Positions 1-8,348 of a stretch of 35,030 nucleotides of DNA are shown here, piece by piece. Source of the DNA: Aurantimonas sp. 22II-16-19i (GTDB lineage: Bacteria > Pseudomonadota > Alphaproteobacteria > Rhizobiales > Rhizobiaceae); NCBI RefSeq assembly GCF_002088275.1, contig NZ_AQQS01000048.1, forward strand, positions 1 to 35,030, written 5' to 3'. The notes below the pieces were generated by a model that was not told the DNA's origin, ran no database searches, and was given only the letters and a program-made list of their open reading frames with translations. The position numbers were made by a program, and so were the translations under genes. The number at the start of each line of letters is the position of its first letter. Within the stretch, counting starts at the first letter, position 1.

Positions 1-1
1 C

Positions 2-1216
2 GCCCGAAGCCCCGCCCCCAGCCACCCCCAACGCCCCGCCGATGGACCGGAAGCGGCCAGGCCGGCGGCAAGGCGCGAGCCACCGGCGCCTGCAATTCCG
101 CGGCCTGCTGCCGCGACGAACGACAAGGCCGGGGAAGACATCACGAACCGGGCCGCCGCCGCGCCGCGGATCGAAGCCGGCGAGGACGTGCGGCCTCTGT
201 CCGTACGCAGTTTTGCCAGCGCCATCCAGAACCGTCGATACAGCCGGATCGATTCCCTGCGGCAGCCGAATGCGGAACCGGGGAGCGCCAGTCCCGCCAC
301 GCCGGGCCCAGCGGAGCCGCGCACGCCGCCGGCATCGGCCGCTGCCGATGCCGACGACGAAACCGCCGCGCTGGACCGCAGCCTGGAGGAATTCCTGTCC
401 TCGGAGCTGAGCGCCGAATTGGCCGCCGAAGCCAGCGCCGAACAGGCCGAACAGGCAGCGACGCCGCAGGCGCCCGCGGCGCCGGTGATGGAAGAGCGGC
501 CTGCGGAGCCGAAAACCGAGCCCCGCGGGCCCACGCCGGCGTCGCCGTCCCCCGCTTCGCCGTCCCCAACTTCGTCGTCCCCCGCTTCGCCGCCGCCCGT
601 CTCGGCAGTGTCCAATTCGCCTGCACCCACTTCCCCGGCGCCCACTTTCCCGGCGCCCGCCTTGCCGGTGCCCACCCCGGCCGCGCCGGCCGCAGCGCCA
701 TCCGGCCCGGCACGGCCCATGCAGCGGCCGGAACCGGCTGGTCGTCCGATCGCCCGGGACGAGTCTGCCGCACCGCGCGCCGCGCCGCCCCGCTCCGTAT
801 CGCCGGCCGCAGCAACACCGGCCGCAGCAAAACCAGGCGCCGCAACGCCGGCTGTCGCACCCGCGCAGCCGCGAGCGGCCGTGGACGCACAGCCGCAGCC
901 TCCTCAGCCCCCCAAGCCGGCCCAGCAGCCGGCGGCCAGCGCGCCGCCTCCCGCCAGGCCCGGGGCCGCGCCAGCCGCTCGCCCGGCCCCGGTCGTCGCG
1001 CCCGCCGCCGAGCCGGCTCCTGCCGCCGCTTCTGCCGACACGCCATCGAACGTGGCCCCGGTGGTCGATTCCGCCACCGCGCGAGGAGAAGCCACCGCGC
1101 GGGGAGAGGATTCCGGCCGATCGCGGCAGGAGATCAGCCTCGAGGAGGAGATGAAGCGGCTACTCGGGGAATTCGACTTCGACAGCCCCAGCCGCGGGCA
1201 GAACCAGCGACCCTGA
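2..1216 (+). CDS. Ala/Pro-rich low-complexity protein, C-terminal part
   Basis: The frame is open from the window edge to the stop at 1214-1216, so the true start is probably upstream; the first in-frame start codon inside the window is a GTG at 188. About 400 residues are visible. They are mostly Ala, Pro, Ser and Glu with no fold-like segment, apart from a short basic stretch (SFASAIQNRR) and an acidic amphipathic C-terminus (ISLEEEMKRLLGEFDF). The composition suggests a disordered cytoplasmic tail. Long Pro/Ala tails ending in a similar EEEM-LL helix occur, as I remember them, on rhizobial FliO-type flagellar proteins, but nothing here proves that. Two blocks of 15-bp repeats lie inside it. 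That this frame is coding is likely; the function is unknown. Confidence 0.55.
   Translation, partial: ARSPAPSHPQRPADGPEAARPAARREPPAPAIPRPAAATNDKAGEDITNRAAAAPRIEAGEDVRPLSVRSFASAIQNRRYSRIDSLRQPNAEPGSASPATPGPAEPRTPPASAAADADDETAALDRSLEEFLSSELSAELAAEASAEQAEQAATPQAPAAPVMEERPAEPKTEPRGPTPASPSPASPSPTSSSPASPPPVSAVSNSPAPTSPAPTFPAPALPVPTPAAPAAAPSGPARPMQRPEPAGRPIARDESAAPRAAPPRSVSPAAATPAAAKPGAATPAVAPAQPRAAVDAQPQPPQPPKPAQQPAASAPPPARPGAAPAARPAPVVAPAAEPAPAAASADTPSNVAPVVDSATARGEATARGEDSGRSRQEISLEEEMKRLLGEFDFDSPSRGQNQRP
545..685 (+). repeat. two 15-bp minisatellite blocks inside the Pro/Ala-rich gene
   Basis: Four units of about CCGTCCCCCGCTTCG run from 545 to 604, and four units of about CCCACTTCCCCGGCG run from 626 to 685. 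Each unit is 15 bp, so gain or loss of a unit keeps the reading frame and changes the protein tail by five residues (SPASP-like and APTSP/APTFP-like). Confidence 0.8.
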
Positions 1217-1338
1217 AGGGCGGTGCGCCTGCTGCTTCCCGTGTCTTCGAGGACACGCGAAGGACGCGTCGGGATCATTCGCCCCCCGCCGCGCGAGGAA
1301 TCGTCGCCCGGGCACCGCATCCCGGGCAAGCCCCAAAC

Positions 1339-1370
1339 GAAAAAGCGCCCGCCCCCGAGGGGCAGGCGCT
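1339..1370 (-). terminator. Rho-independent terminator of the DUF1127 gene
   Basis: Positions 1344-1355 and 1359-1370 pair over 12 bp with a 3-nt loop. In the leftward transcript the only imperfect position is a G-U wobble, and the stem is followed by a U5 run (A run at 1340-1344 on the + strand). It lies about 70 nt after the leftward DUF1127 stop codon. In the + direction the T run is poor (CTCTTTGG), so it would act less well for the upstream gene. Confidence 0.85.
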
Positions 1371-1440
1371 CTTTGGACGAATGCCCGCGATGGCATTCTA
1401 CTACTCTGTCCGCCGCCGGCCCGGGCCGGCAGGGAACCGC

Positions 1441-1590
1441 TCAGCGGCGGCCGAAACGCACGGCGCGCTCGATGTCGGCGCGCATCACGCCGATGTCGGC
1501 GAGCTCACGGTCGCCCATCATCTGCAGCTGACGGATGTCGCTGCGGACGCTGCGCAGGGATTTGATGCGATCTGCGAAATTCCGGAACAT
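1441..1590 (-). CDS. DUF1127 small protein (YjiS-like)
   Basis: This 49-residue protein is below the usual ORF size cut-off. It starts MFRNFADRIKSLRSVRSDIR and continues with the family core MGDRELADIGVMRADIERAV, ending in a basic FGRR tail. DUF1127 proteins are very short, Arg-rich and common in Alphaproteobacteria; some have been tied to RNA-binding and to phosphate or carbon homeostasis, but the role of this one cannot be read from the sequence. A GAGGAG ribosome-binding site sits about 8 nt before the ATG at 1590, and a strong terminator follows. It is a stand-alone leftward gene, divergent from coxC. Confidence 0.9.
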   Translation of the reverse strand: MFRNFADRIKSLRSVRSDIRQLQMMGDRELADIGVMRADIERAVRFGRR

Positions 1591-2113
1591 GGCACTACTC
1601 CTCGACGCCAAGAAGCACGGCCGCCCCGTACGGGCCCCGGTGCTTGAATGGGAAGCTTTTCGGTTGTTTAACGGTTCGGAGGCTGAACCATCGGCCGCCT
1701 CGGCGGGGGATGTCTCGACCTCGTGACGCTCATATATTCGGCAGCAATGCTCAAAACTAGAGCAGCAAACTGCACATCAGTCGTGCAGTCCGTGCATGGC
1801 GCCGGCAAGAACCCGTTCATCAAATCGTAACACGGTCATGCCCGTGCGATTCGGCGGTTCCAGCCGCCGTCGCTGGCCCGGCGCGGGGTGCCCTGCGGCT
1901 TCCACAATGCCGCAGCTTCCGACATCCGGGCCCGCTCGTCGGCGCCGTTCGGACTGGGCGTCCCAAGACCTGGCGCCGTCCCCTTGCCTCTCACGCCGGC
2001 GGCGCGGCTCCGGGCCTCGTGCGGGTGTCGAGACTGCTGGTTCAAGTCCCGCGCAATCTGCTAGAATGGTTCTCGACTGGGCATGGGAGCCGGCCGGGCG
2101 TGTCGAGGAGGAC
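1591..2113. other. divergent intergenic region between DUF1127 and coxC
   Basis: No convincing gene is seen. The part from about 1650 to 1800 is AT-richer than its surroundings and should hold the DUF1127 promoter and possibly the coxC promoter. It contains a 19-bp dyad at 1770-1788. The stretch 1800-2100 is open in the coxC frame upstream of the chosen start, but it encodes Arg/Ser/Pro-rich sequence unlike any known domain. Confidence 0.5.
1770..1788. promoter_or_regulatory. 19-bp dyad, candidate operator
   Basis: CTGCACATCAGTCGTGCAG has perfect 6-bp arms (CTGCAC and GTGCAG) around a 7-nt centre. It sits in the AT-richer divergent region about 180 nt upstream of the DUF1127 start and 330 nt upstream of the coxC start. 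The arm spacing suits a dimeric regulator; which one is unknown. Confidence 0.35.
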
Positions 2114-3430
2114 ATGGCCGCAAGACGCTGCGCCCCGAACGTCCGGCCGAATGCTGACGGGAGGCGGCGACAACACGTGCTCGAGCAGTCCTACGTCCTT
2201 GCGTTGGTGATCGCCTCGCTGGCGGTCTCGCTGATGGGGAGCTTCACCGGCCTCTCCCTCACCTATGGCATCAACGCGTTGCCCGGTGCGCAGCGCAAGC
2301 TGAGCGTCGCCATGGCGGCCATCGCGCTGGGCGGCGGCATCTGGTCGATGCACTTCGTCGCCATGCTCGGGCTCGAACTCCCGGTGCTGTTCTATTACGA
2401 CGCACTGACGACACTGATCTCCGCGCTCGTCGCGATCCTCATGGTCGGGATCGCGCTGCTGCTGATGCATTTTCGCGCCCGCACGCCGCGCGGCATCACG
2501 GCCGCGGGGGCGATCGTCGGCCTCGGGATCGCCGCCATGCACTATCTCGGCATGTCCGGCATGCAGCTGTGCCGGCCGGTCTATTCGCCCGTCGGCTTCA
2601 CGCTGGCCTGGGGCGCATCGATCGGCCTCGGCATCGTCTCGTTCCATGTCATCTACGGCGCCCGCAGCCGCCGCAACGTCTTCTTCGGCACGCTCTGCCT
2701 GGGGCTTTCGGTCTTTGCCGTCCACTTCATCGCCATGGGCGGCACCGGCTTCCTGCCGGACGCCTCGGGCTCGCCGGAAGGGCCCCTGCTCGACAATGCC
2801 ACGCTGGCGATGGTGGTCACCCTCGCGGCCTTCGTCATCTGCGGCGCGTTCCTGCTCACCGGCGTGACCTTCCTGCCCTCCGGCGGCGCCGCGGCAGGCG
2901 AGGAAGCGCGCGGCGCGCCAGACGTTCGATCGGTCGCCGCGGCATCGGCAAAGCTGCCCCAGTCACCGGCCGCCCTGTCCGGGCCATCGCCCGAAGGCAC
3001 GGCCTCCCCGCTCGCCGCGCCTCCCGTCTCCGCGCACCATCCGGAAGCGGCGGCGATGGCAGAGCCCGCCCGCCCGCCCGGGCCGCGGCAGGGCTCGCCT
3101 TCCCTCATCCCCTACGAAAAGGACGGCCGCACCATCTTCGTCGAGCGCGCGAAGGTCGCGGCCCTGCGCGCCGAGGGCCACTACACGATCCTCTATGTCG
3201 GCGGCCAGGAGCTGTTCTGCCCCTGGTCGATCTCCGAGGCCGAGGCGAGGCTCGCAGATCCCGGCTTCGTGCGGGCCCATCGCAGCTACCTGATCAATGT
3301 CAGCCATGTCACCGGCTTCGAGCGGCACAAGGACAACGGCATCTGCTTCTTCGAGAAGACGGTCTCGCTCGGCAAGGTGACGGTCAGCCGCTCGCGACTT
3401 CCCGCGGTGCGCGACGCCCTCGGCGTCTAG
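2114..3430 (+). CDS. coxC: MHYT-LytTR membrane sensor/regulator of the cox cluster
   Basis: This 438-residue protein has an N-terminal seven-helix MHYT membrane domain (about residues 25-265) with the repeated signatures SMHFVAM, AMHYLGM and AVHFIAM. A Pro/Ala-rich linker follows, then a C-terminal LytTR DNA-binding domain (about 330-438, with FVRAHRSYLINVSHV). MHYT domains are proposed to bind copper and to sense CO, O2 or NO, and LytTR binds DNA. CoxC and CoxH of Oligotropha carboxidovorans have this same architecture, and here the gene lies just upstream of coxM, as coxC does there. The start is uncertain: the ATG at 2114 has GAGGAGG very close (2-nt gap), and a GTG at 2177 with GGGAGG 12 nt upstream would give 417 residues. 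Its regulation of cox is inferred. Confidence 0.88.
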   Translation: MAARRCAPNVRPNADGRRRQHVLEQSYVLALVIASLAVSLMGSFTGLSLTYGINALPGAQRKLSVAMAAIALGGGIWSMHFVAMLGLELPVLFYYDALTTLISALVAILMVGIALLLMHFRARTPRGITAAGAIVGLGIAAMHYLGMSGMQLCRPVYSPVGFTLAWGASIGLGIVSFHVIYGARSRRNVFFGTLCLGLSVFAVHFIAMGGTGFLPDASGSPEGPLLDNATLAMVVTLAAFVICGAFLLTGVTFLPSGGAAAGEEARGAPDVRSVAAASAKLPQSPAALSGPSPEGTASPLAAPPVSAHHPEAAAMAEPARPPGPRQGSPSLIPYEKDGRTIFVERAKVAALRAEGHYTILYVGGQELFCPWSISEAEARLADPGFVRAHRSYLINVSHVTGFERHKDNGICFFEKTVSLGKVTVSRSRLPAVRDALGV

Positions 3431-3439
3431 GGTCGTTGA

Positions 3440-3459
3440 GAGGCGCCTGGTGGCGTCTC
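3440..3459 (+). promoter_or_regulatory. hairpin in the coxC-coxM gap
   Basis: GAGGCGCC and GGCGTCTC pair over 8 bp (one G-U) around a TGGT loop, starting 10 nt after the coxC stop. No T run follows, so it is not a standard Rho-independent terminator. It could protect the 3' end of the coxC message, act as a weak attenuator, or be part of the coxM leader. Confidence 0.4.
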
Positions 3460-3613
3460 GAAACCGTCTCGGCGGTTCGCATTTCGTGCAGCGATTTCGC
3501 AGCTGGTGAAATCGATCCCGCGCCTCGTTAGCGGCGGCGCGCGGCTTCTCGAAGCTCGGTCATACTCCCCTGGAAGACGCGTCAGACGTCCGCCATCGAG
3601 GGGAGGAACCGAG

Positions 3614-4468
3614 ATGATCCCAGCAGCCTTCGACTACCATCGCCCGCCTGACCTCGCCGCCGCCATCGCGGTGCTTCGCGAATATGGCGACGACGCACGC
3701 GTCGTTGCCGGCGGCCACAGCCTCATCCCGATGATGAAGCTGCGCATGGCGGAGATCCCGCATCTCATCGACCTGCAGGCCATCGCCGCCCTCAAGGGCA
3801 TCTCGATCGACGGGAGCACCGTGCGGATCGGCGCCATGACGACGCAGGCCGAGCTGATCGCCCATGACGGCCTCGCCCACGCGGCGCCGATCCTGCGCGA
3901 GACGGCCCTGCAGATCGCCGATCCGCAGGTGCGATACGTCGGCACCATCGGCGGCAACGTGGCCAACGGCGATCCGGGCAACGACATGCCGGCGCTGATG
4001 CAGTGTCTCGATGCGAGCTTCAGCCTCGCCGGGCCGGATGGCGAGCGCACGGTGAAGGCACGGGAGTTCTACCAGGGCGCCTATGTCACCTTGCGCGATG
4101 ACGGCGAGATCCTCACCGCCGTGAGCTTCGAGGCGACCGGCGGCGGCCATGCCTACGAGAAGCAGAAGCGCAAGATCGGCGACTATGCGACGGCGGCGGC
4201 CGCCGTTCTCCTCGTCAGGGACGGAATGGTCTGCAGCCGGGCCTCGGTGGCCATGACCAACCTCTCCGACGTCCCGGTCTGGTCGCTGGCCGCAGGCGAC
4301 GCCCTCGCCGGCACGTCCTGCGGGCCGACCGACATCGACGCCGCCGTGGCCGCCATGCTCGCCGACATCGCGCCGACCGCCGACAATCGCGGCCCGGTCG
4401 AGTTCAAGCGCCACGTCGCCGGCGTCATCCTTCGCCGCGCCATCGCGCGCGCCTGGTCAAGGGCCTGA
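3614..4468 (+). CDS. coxM: carbon monoxide dehydrogenase medium subunit (FAD)
   Basis: This 284-residue flavoprotein subunit carries FAD between the iron-sulfur subunit and the quinone pool. It belongs to the xanthine-dehydrogenase FAD-binding family. The two FAD motifs stand where they do in the Oligotropha enzyme: AGGHS at residues 32-36 and TIGGN at 111-115. The C-terminal CO-dehydrogenase flavoprotein domain covers about residues 180-280. The ATG at 3614 was chosen over upstream in-frame starts because GGGGAGGAA lies 7 nt before it and the N-terminus MIPAAFDYHRP fits the family. It is the first of the catalytic genes, 183 nt after coxC and 15 nt before coxS. Confidence 0.96.
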   Translation: MIPAAFDYHRPPDLAAAIAVLREYGDDARVVAGGHSLIPMMKLRMAEIPHLIDLQAIAALKGISIDGSTVRIGAMTTQAELIAHDGLAHAAPILRETALQIADPQVRYVGTIGGNVANGDPGNDMPALMQCLDASFSLAGPDGERTVKAREFYQGAYVTLRDDGEILTAVSFEATGGGHAYEKQKRKIGDYATAAAAVLLVRDGMVCSRASVAMTNLSDVPVWSLAAGDALAGTSCGPTDIDAAVAAMLADIAPTADNRGPVEFKRHVAGVILRRAIARAWSRA

Positions 4469-4483
4469 GAGGAAATCCGTCCC

Positions 4484-4975
4484 ATGAAGAAGATGCAACT
4501 GACGCTGACCGTCAATGGCGAAGCCCATGACGTGCTCGCCGAACCGCGCGAACTCCTGATCCACGTGCTGCGCGAGAGGCTCGGCCTGACCGGGCCGCAT
4601 ATCGGCTGCGAGACCTCCCATTGCGGGGCCTGCACCATCGACATGAACGGCCGCTCGGTGAAATCCTGCACCGTCTTCGCCGCGCAGGCGGACGGCGCCG
4701 CGATCACCACCATCGAGGGTCTCGGCACGCCGGGCGCCCTGCATCCGTTGCAGGAGGCGTTTCGCGAGCATCACGGCCTGCAGTGCGGCTTCTGCACGCC
4801 GGGCATGATCACCCGGGCCTTCCGGCTCCTGCAGGAAAACCCCTCGCCGACCGAGGCGGAGGTCCGCATGGGCATGGCCGGCAATCTCTGCCGCTGCACC
4901 GGCTACCAGAACATCGTCAAGGCCATTCTCGCCGCCGCCACCGAGATGAACACCCTCAAGGAAGCCGCCGAATGA
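4484..4975 (+). CDS. coxS: carbon monoxide dehydrogenase small subunit (2x[2Fe-2S])
   Basis: This 163-residue protein holds both iron-sulfur clusters that move electrons from the Mo-Cu site to FAD. The N-terminal plant-ferredoxin-type cluster uses C42, C47, C50 and C62 ([11 protein letters not shown]). The C-terminal helical domain binds the second cluster with C101, C104, C136 and C138 (QCGFCTPGM and NLCRCTGYQ). All eight cysteines are present and the length is normal for the family. GAGAGG precedes the ATG. Its stop overlaps the coxL start by 4 nt (ATGA), which suggests translational coupling and equal subunit dosage. Confidence 0.97.
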   Translation: MKKMQLTLTVNGEAHDVLAEPRELLIHVLRERLGLTGPHIGCETSHCGACTIDMNGRSVKSCTVFAAQADGAAITTIEGLGTPGALHPLQEAFREHHGLQCGFCTPGMITRAFRLLQENPSPTEAEVRMGMAGNLCRCTGYQNIVKAILAAATEMNTLKEAAE

Positions 4976-7395
4976 ACGAGATGGCACCGATCAGCCGCGA
5001 AGAGCGGGCCCAGAACCTCAAGGGCCTCGGCTGTTCCAGAAAGCGCGTCGAGGACGTCCGCTTCACCCAGGGCAAGGGCAACTATGTCGACGACATCAAG
5101 CTGCCCGGCATGCTCTACGGCGATTTCGTCCGCTCGCCTTATGCCCACGCCCGGGTGAAATCCGTCGACAAGAGCGCGGCCCTCGCCCTACCCGGCGTTG
5201 TGGCGGTGCTGACGGCGGAAGATCTCGCGCCGCTCAACCTCCACTGGATGCCGACGCTCGCCGGCGACAAGCAGATGGTGCTCGCCGACGGCAAGGTGCT
5301 GTTCCAGGGCCAGGAGGTGGCCTTCGTCGTCGCCAACGACCGCTACGTCGCGGCGGACGCCGCCGAACTCGTGGTCGTCGACTACGAGGAGCTTCCCGTC
5401 GTCACCGACCCGTTCAAGGCGCTCGAGCCCGGCGCGCCGGTGCTGCGCGAGGATCTGGAAGGCCAGACCTCGGGTGCCCACGGCGAGCGGCGGCACCACA
5501 ACCACATCTTCCTGTGGGAGGCCGGCGACAGGCAAGCTACAGAGGAGGTCATCGCGTCGGCCGAGGTCGTCGCCGAGGAGATGATCTACTATCACCGCAC
5601 CCATCCCTGCCCGCTCGAGACCTGCGGCTGCGTCGCCTCGATGGACGCGGTCAACGGCAAGCTGACGGTCTACGGCACCTTCCAGGCGCCGCATGTGGTG
5701 CGCACCGTCGCCTCGCTGCTCTCCGGCATCGAGGAGCACAAGATCCGCGTCGTCTCGCCGGATATCGGCGGCGGCTTCGGCAACAAGGTCGGCGTCTATC
5801 CCGGCTATGTCTGCTCCATCGTCGCCTCCATCGTCACCGGCAAGCCGGTGAAATGGATCGAGGACCGGATGGAAAACCTGACGGCCACCGCCTTTGCCCG
5901 CGACTACTGGATGAAGGGTCGCATCTCGGCGACGAAGGAGGGCAGGATCACCGGCCTTGCCTGCCACGTCACCGCCGACCACGGCGCCTTCGATGCCTGC
6001 GCCGATCCGACGAAGTTTCCCGCCGGCTTCTTCCACATCATGACCGGCTCCTACGACATCCCGGTCGCCCATGTCGGCGTCGACGGCGTCTACACCAACA
6101 AGGCCCCGGGCGGCGTCGCCTATCGCTGTTCCTTCCGGGTGACCGAGGCGGCTTATTTCATCGAGCGGATGATCGAGGTGCTGGCGATCGAGCTCGGCAT
6201 GGACGCCGCCGAGCTGAGGGCAAAGAACTTCATCCGCAAGGAGCAGTTCCCCTACATGTCCGCGCTCGGCTGGGAATACGATTCCGGCGACTACCACACC
6301 GCCTGGAACAAGGCTCTCGCGGCCATCGGCTACGAGGATCTGCGGCGCGAGCAGGCCGAACGGGTCGAAGCGTTCAGGCGCGGCGAGACCCGCAAGCTGA
6401 TCGGCATCGGCCTCACCCACTTCACCGAGATCGTCGGCGCCGGCCCGGTGAAGAACTGCGACATCCTCGGCATGGGCATGTTCGACAGTTGCGAGATCCG
6501 CATCCACCCGACCGGCTCGGCGGTGGCGCGGCTCGGCACGATCAGCCAGGGCCAGGGCCATGCCACCACCTTCGCCCAGATTCTCGCCAGCGAGATCGGC
6601 CTCTCGGCGGATTCGATCACCATCGAGGAAGGCGACACCGATACGGCACCCTATGGGCTCGGCACCTACGGGTCGCGCTCGACGCCGGTGGCCGGCGCCG
6701 CCGCCGCCATGGCCGGCCGCAAGATCCGCGCCAAGGCGCAGATGATCGCCGCCTATCTGCTCGAGGTCCATGACGGCGACCTCGTATGGGATGTCGACCG
6801 TTTCGTCGTCAAGGGTGCGCCGGAGCGCTTCAAGACCATGAAGGAGATCGCCTACGCCTCCTACAACCAGGCGATCCCCGGGGTCGAGCCGGGGCTGGAG
6901 GCGGTCAGCTACTACGATCCGCCCAACATGACCTATCCCTTCGGCGCCTATGTCTGCGTCATGGAGCTCGACGTCGACACCGGCGGCCACGAGATCCGCC
7001 AGTTCTACGCCCTCGACGACTGCGGCACGCGGATCAACCCGATGATCATCGAGGGACAGGTGCATGGCGGGCTGACCGAGGCCTATGCGATCGCCATGGC
7101 CCAGGAGATCGCTTATGACGAGATCGGCAACGTCAAGACCGCGACGCTGATGGACTTCTTCCTGCCGACCTCCTTCGAGACGCCGCACTACACCACCGAC
7201 TTCACCGAGACCCCCAGCCCGCACCATCCGATCGGCGCCAAGGGGGTTGGCGAGAGCCCCAATGTCGGCGGCGTCCCGGCCTTCTCCAATGCGGTGCACG
7301 ACGCCTTCCGGCCGTTCGGGCTCCGGCAGGCCCACATGCCCCACGATCACTGGCGGGTCTGGAAGATCGCCCGCGACCTCGGGCTCAACGGGTGA
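4972..7395 (+). CDS. coxL: form I carbon monoxide dehydrogenase large subunit (Mo-Cu)
   Basis: This 807-residue catalytic subunit oxidises CO with water to CO2, two protons and two electrons at a [CuSMoO2] centre bound to molybdopterin cytosine dinucleotide. The deciding motif is A383-Y-R-C386-S-F-R389: AYxCSFR marks form I enzymes, with the cysteine binding Cu, and separates them from form II (AYRGAGR). The Mo-binding stretch [11 protein letters not shown] is present, and the catalytic base is E761 in GVGESPN. The length is near the 809 residues of the Oligotropha protein. The start is the ATG overlapping the coxS stop, followed by [20 protein letters not shown]. The gene overlaps coxD by 4 nt (GTGA). 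The host should be able to oxidise CO if the maturation genes work. Confidence 0.97.
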   Translation: MNEMAPISREERAQNLKGLGCSRKRVEDVRFTQGKGNYVDDIKLPGMLYGDFVRSPYAHARVKSVDKSAALALPGVVAVLTAEDLAPLNLHWMPTLAGDKQMVLADGKVLFQGQEVAFVVANDRYVAADAAELVVVDYEELPVVTDPFKALEPGAPVLREDLEGQTSGAHGERRHHNHIFLWEAGDRQATEEVIASAEVVAEEMIYYHRTHPCPLETCGCVASMDAVNGKLTVYGTFQAPHVVRTVASLLSGIEEHKIRVVSPDIGGGFGNKVGVYPGYVCSIVASIVTGKPVKWIEDRMENLTATAFARDYWMKGRISATKEGRITGLACHVTADHGAFDACADPTKFPAGFFHIMTGSYDIPVAHVGVDGVYTNKAPGGVAYRCSFRVTEAAYFIERMIEVLAIELGMDAAELRAKNFIRKEQFPYMSALGWEYDSGDYHTAWNKALAAIGYEDLRREQAERVEAFRRGETRKLIGIGLTHFTEIVGAGPVKNCDILGMGMFDSCEIRIHPTGSAVARLGTISQGQGHATTFAQILASEIGLSADSITIEEGDTDTAPYGLGTYGSRSTPVAGAAAAMAGRKIRAKAQMIAAYLLEVHDGDLVWDVDRFVVKGAPERFKTMKEIAYASYNQAIPGVEPGLEAVSYYDPPNMTYPFGAYVCVMELDVDTGGHEIRQFYALDDCGTRINPMIIEGQVHGGLTEAYAIAMAQEIAYDEIGNVKTATLMDFFLPTSFETPHYTTDFTETPSPHHPIGAKGVGESPNVGGVPAFSNAVHDAFRPFGLRQAHMPHDHWRVWKIARDLGLNG

Positions 7396-8348
7396 CGGGG
7401 ACGAGGACAGGAACGGCGGCACGAGCGGACGGGACGGCGGGAACCGTCCCGCCGGAGGCTCGGCCGGCGGCAAGCGACTGGGCGAGCCTCGGCGAGAGCT
7501 TTGCGGCCAAGGGCTACATCGCCTCGCCCGAGCTGACGATGGCGCTCCACATCGCCCTGACGCTCTCTCGCCCGCTGCTCGTCGAGGGCGCGGCCGGCGT
7601 CGGCAAGACCGAGGTGGCGCGCACCCTGGCGCTGGTGAAGGACACCCGCCTGATCCGGCTGCAATGCTACGAGGGCCTCGACGCCGCGAACGCCATCTAC
7701 GAGTGGAACTACCAGCGCCAGCTGCTGGCGATCCGCGCTGCGGCGGAGGGCGGCGAGACCGGTCGCTCCGTCGAAAGCCGGATCTTTTCGGAAGAGTTCC
7801 TGCTGCAGCGTCCCCTGCTCGAGGCGATCCGGCAGGACACCCCGCCGGTCCTCCTGATCGACGAGATCGACCGGGCGGACGAGGAATTCGAGGCCTATCT
7901 CCTGGAGGTCTTGTCGGACTTTCAGATCACCGTGCCGGAGCTCGGCACCATCGCCGCCCGCTCGATCCCCCACGTCATCCTCACCTCGAACGGCACCCGG
8001 GACCTGTCCGACGCGCTTCGCCGGCGCTGCATCTATGCCCATGTCGACTATCCGGGCCGCGAGGCGGAATTGGCGATCCTCGCCGCGCGCTGCCCCGAGG
8101 CCGAGCCGCGGCTGGCGAGGCAGATCGTCGGCTTCGTCCAGGCGCTCCGCAAGGAAGAACTCGAAAAGACCCCGGGCGTCGCCGAGATGCTGGACTTCGC
8201 CGCGGCGCTGGTCGGCCTCGGCGTCGCCGATCTTGCCGCCGATCCGGTGGTGCTCCAGGCGACGCTCGCCACCCTCCTGAAGACGCAAGGCGACCGCGCC
8301 GCGGTGCCCCCCGCCGTCGCCGAGCGGCTGGCGGGGACGGCGGGATGA
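7392..8348 (+). CDS. coxD: MoxR-type AAA+ ATPase for CO dehydrogenase maturation
   Basis: This 318-residue AAA+ ATPase of the MoxR group has Walker A G66-A-A-G-V-G-K-T73 and Walker B LLID157-E158. Sensor 1 falls in ILTSNGTRDLS, and an RRR segment follows in the arginine-finger region. In Oligotropha, CoxD is needed to insert sulfur and copper into the Mo site of CoxL. MoxR ATPases usually act with a VWA partner, and here that partner (coxE) follows directly. The GTG start overlaps the coxL stop as GTGA. Family members with a downstream start exist, and the first 25 residues (Gly/Thr/Ala-rich) have no motif. Confidence 0.94.
   Translation: MTGTRTGTAARADGTAGTVPPEARPAASDWASLGESFAAKGYIASPELTMALHIALTLSRPLLVEGAAGVGKTEVARTLALVKDTRLIRLQCYEGLDAANAIYEWNYQRQLLAIRAAAEGGETGRSVESRIFSEEFLLQRPLLEAIRQDTPPVLLIDEIDRADEEFEAYLLEVLSDFQITVPELGTIAARSIPHVILTSNGTRDLSDALRRRCIYAHVDYPGREAELAILAARCPEAEPRLARQIVGFVQALRKEELEKTPGVAEMLDFAAALVGLGVADLAADPVVLQATLATLLKTQGDRAAVPPAVAERLAGTAG

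Noticed and set aside
2035-2060. T-arm-like sequence GGTTCAAGTCCC, suggesting a tRNA remnant
   Set aside because: The flanking stem pairs poorly and no other tRNA arm lies upstream; it is a chance match.
5188-7473. 761-codon open frame antisense to coxL
   Set aside because: It is the mirror of a GC-rich gene with strong third-position bias. Its sequence is Asp/Gly/His/Arg-rich without a domain, while coxL on the other strand is certain.
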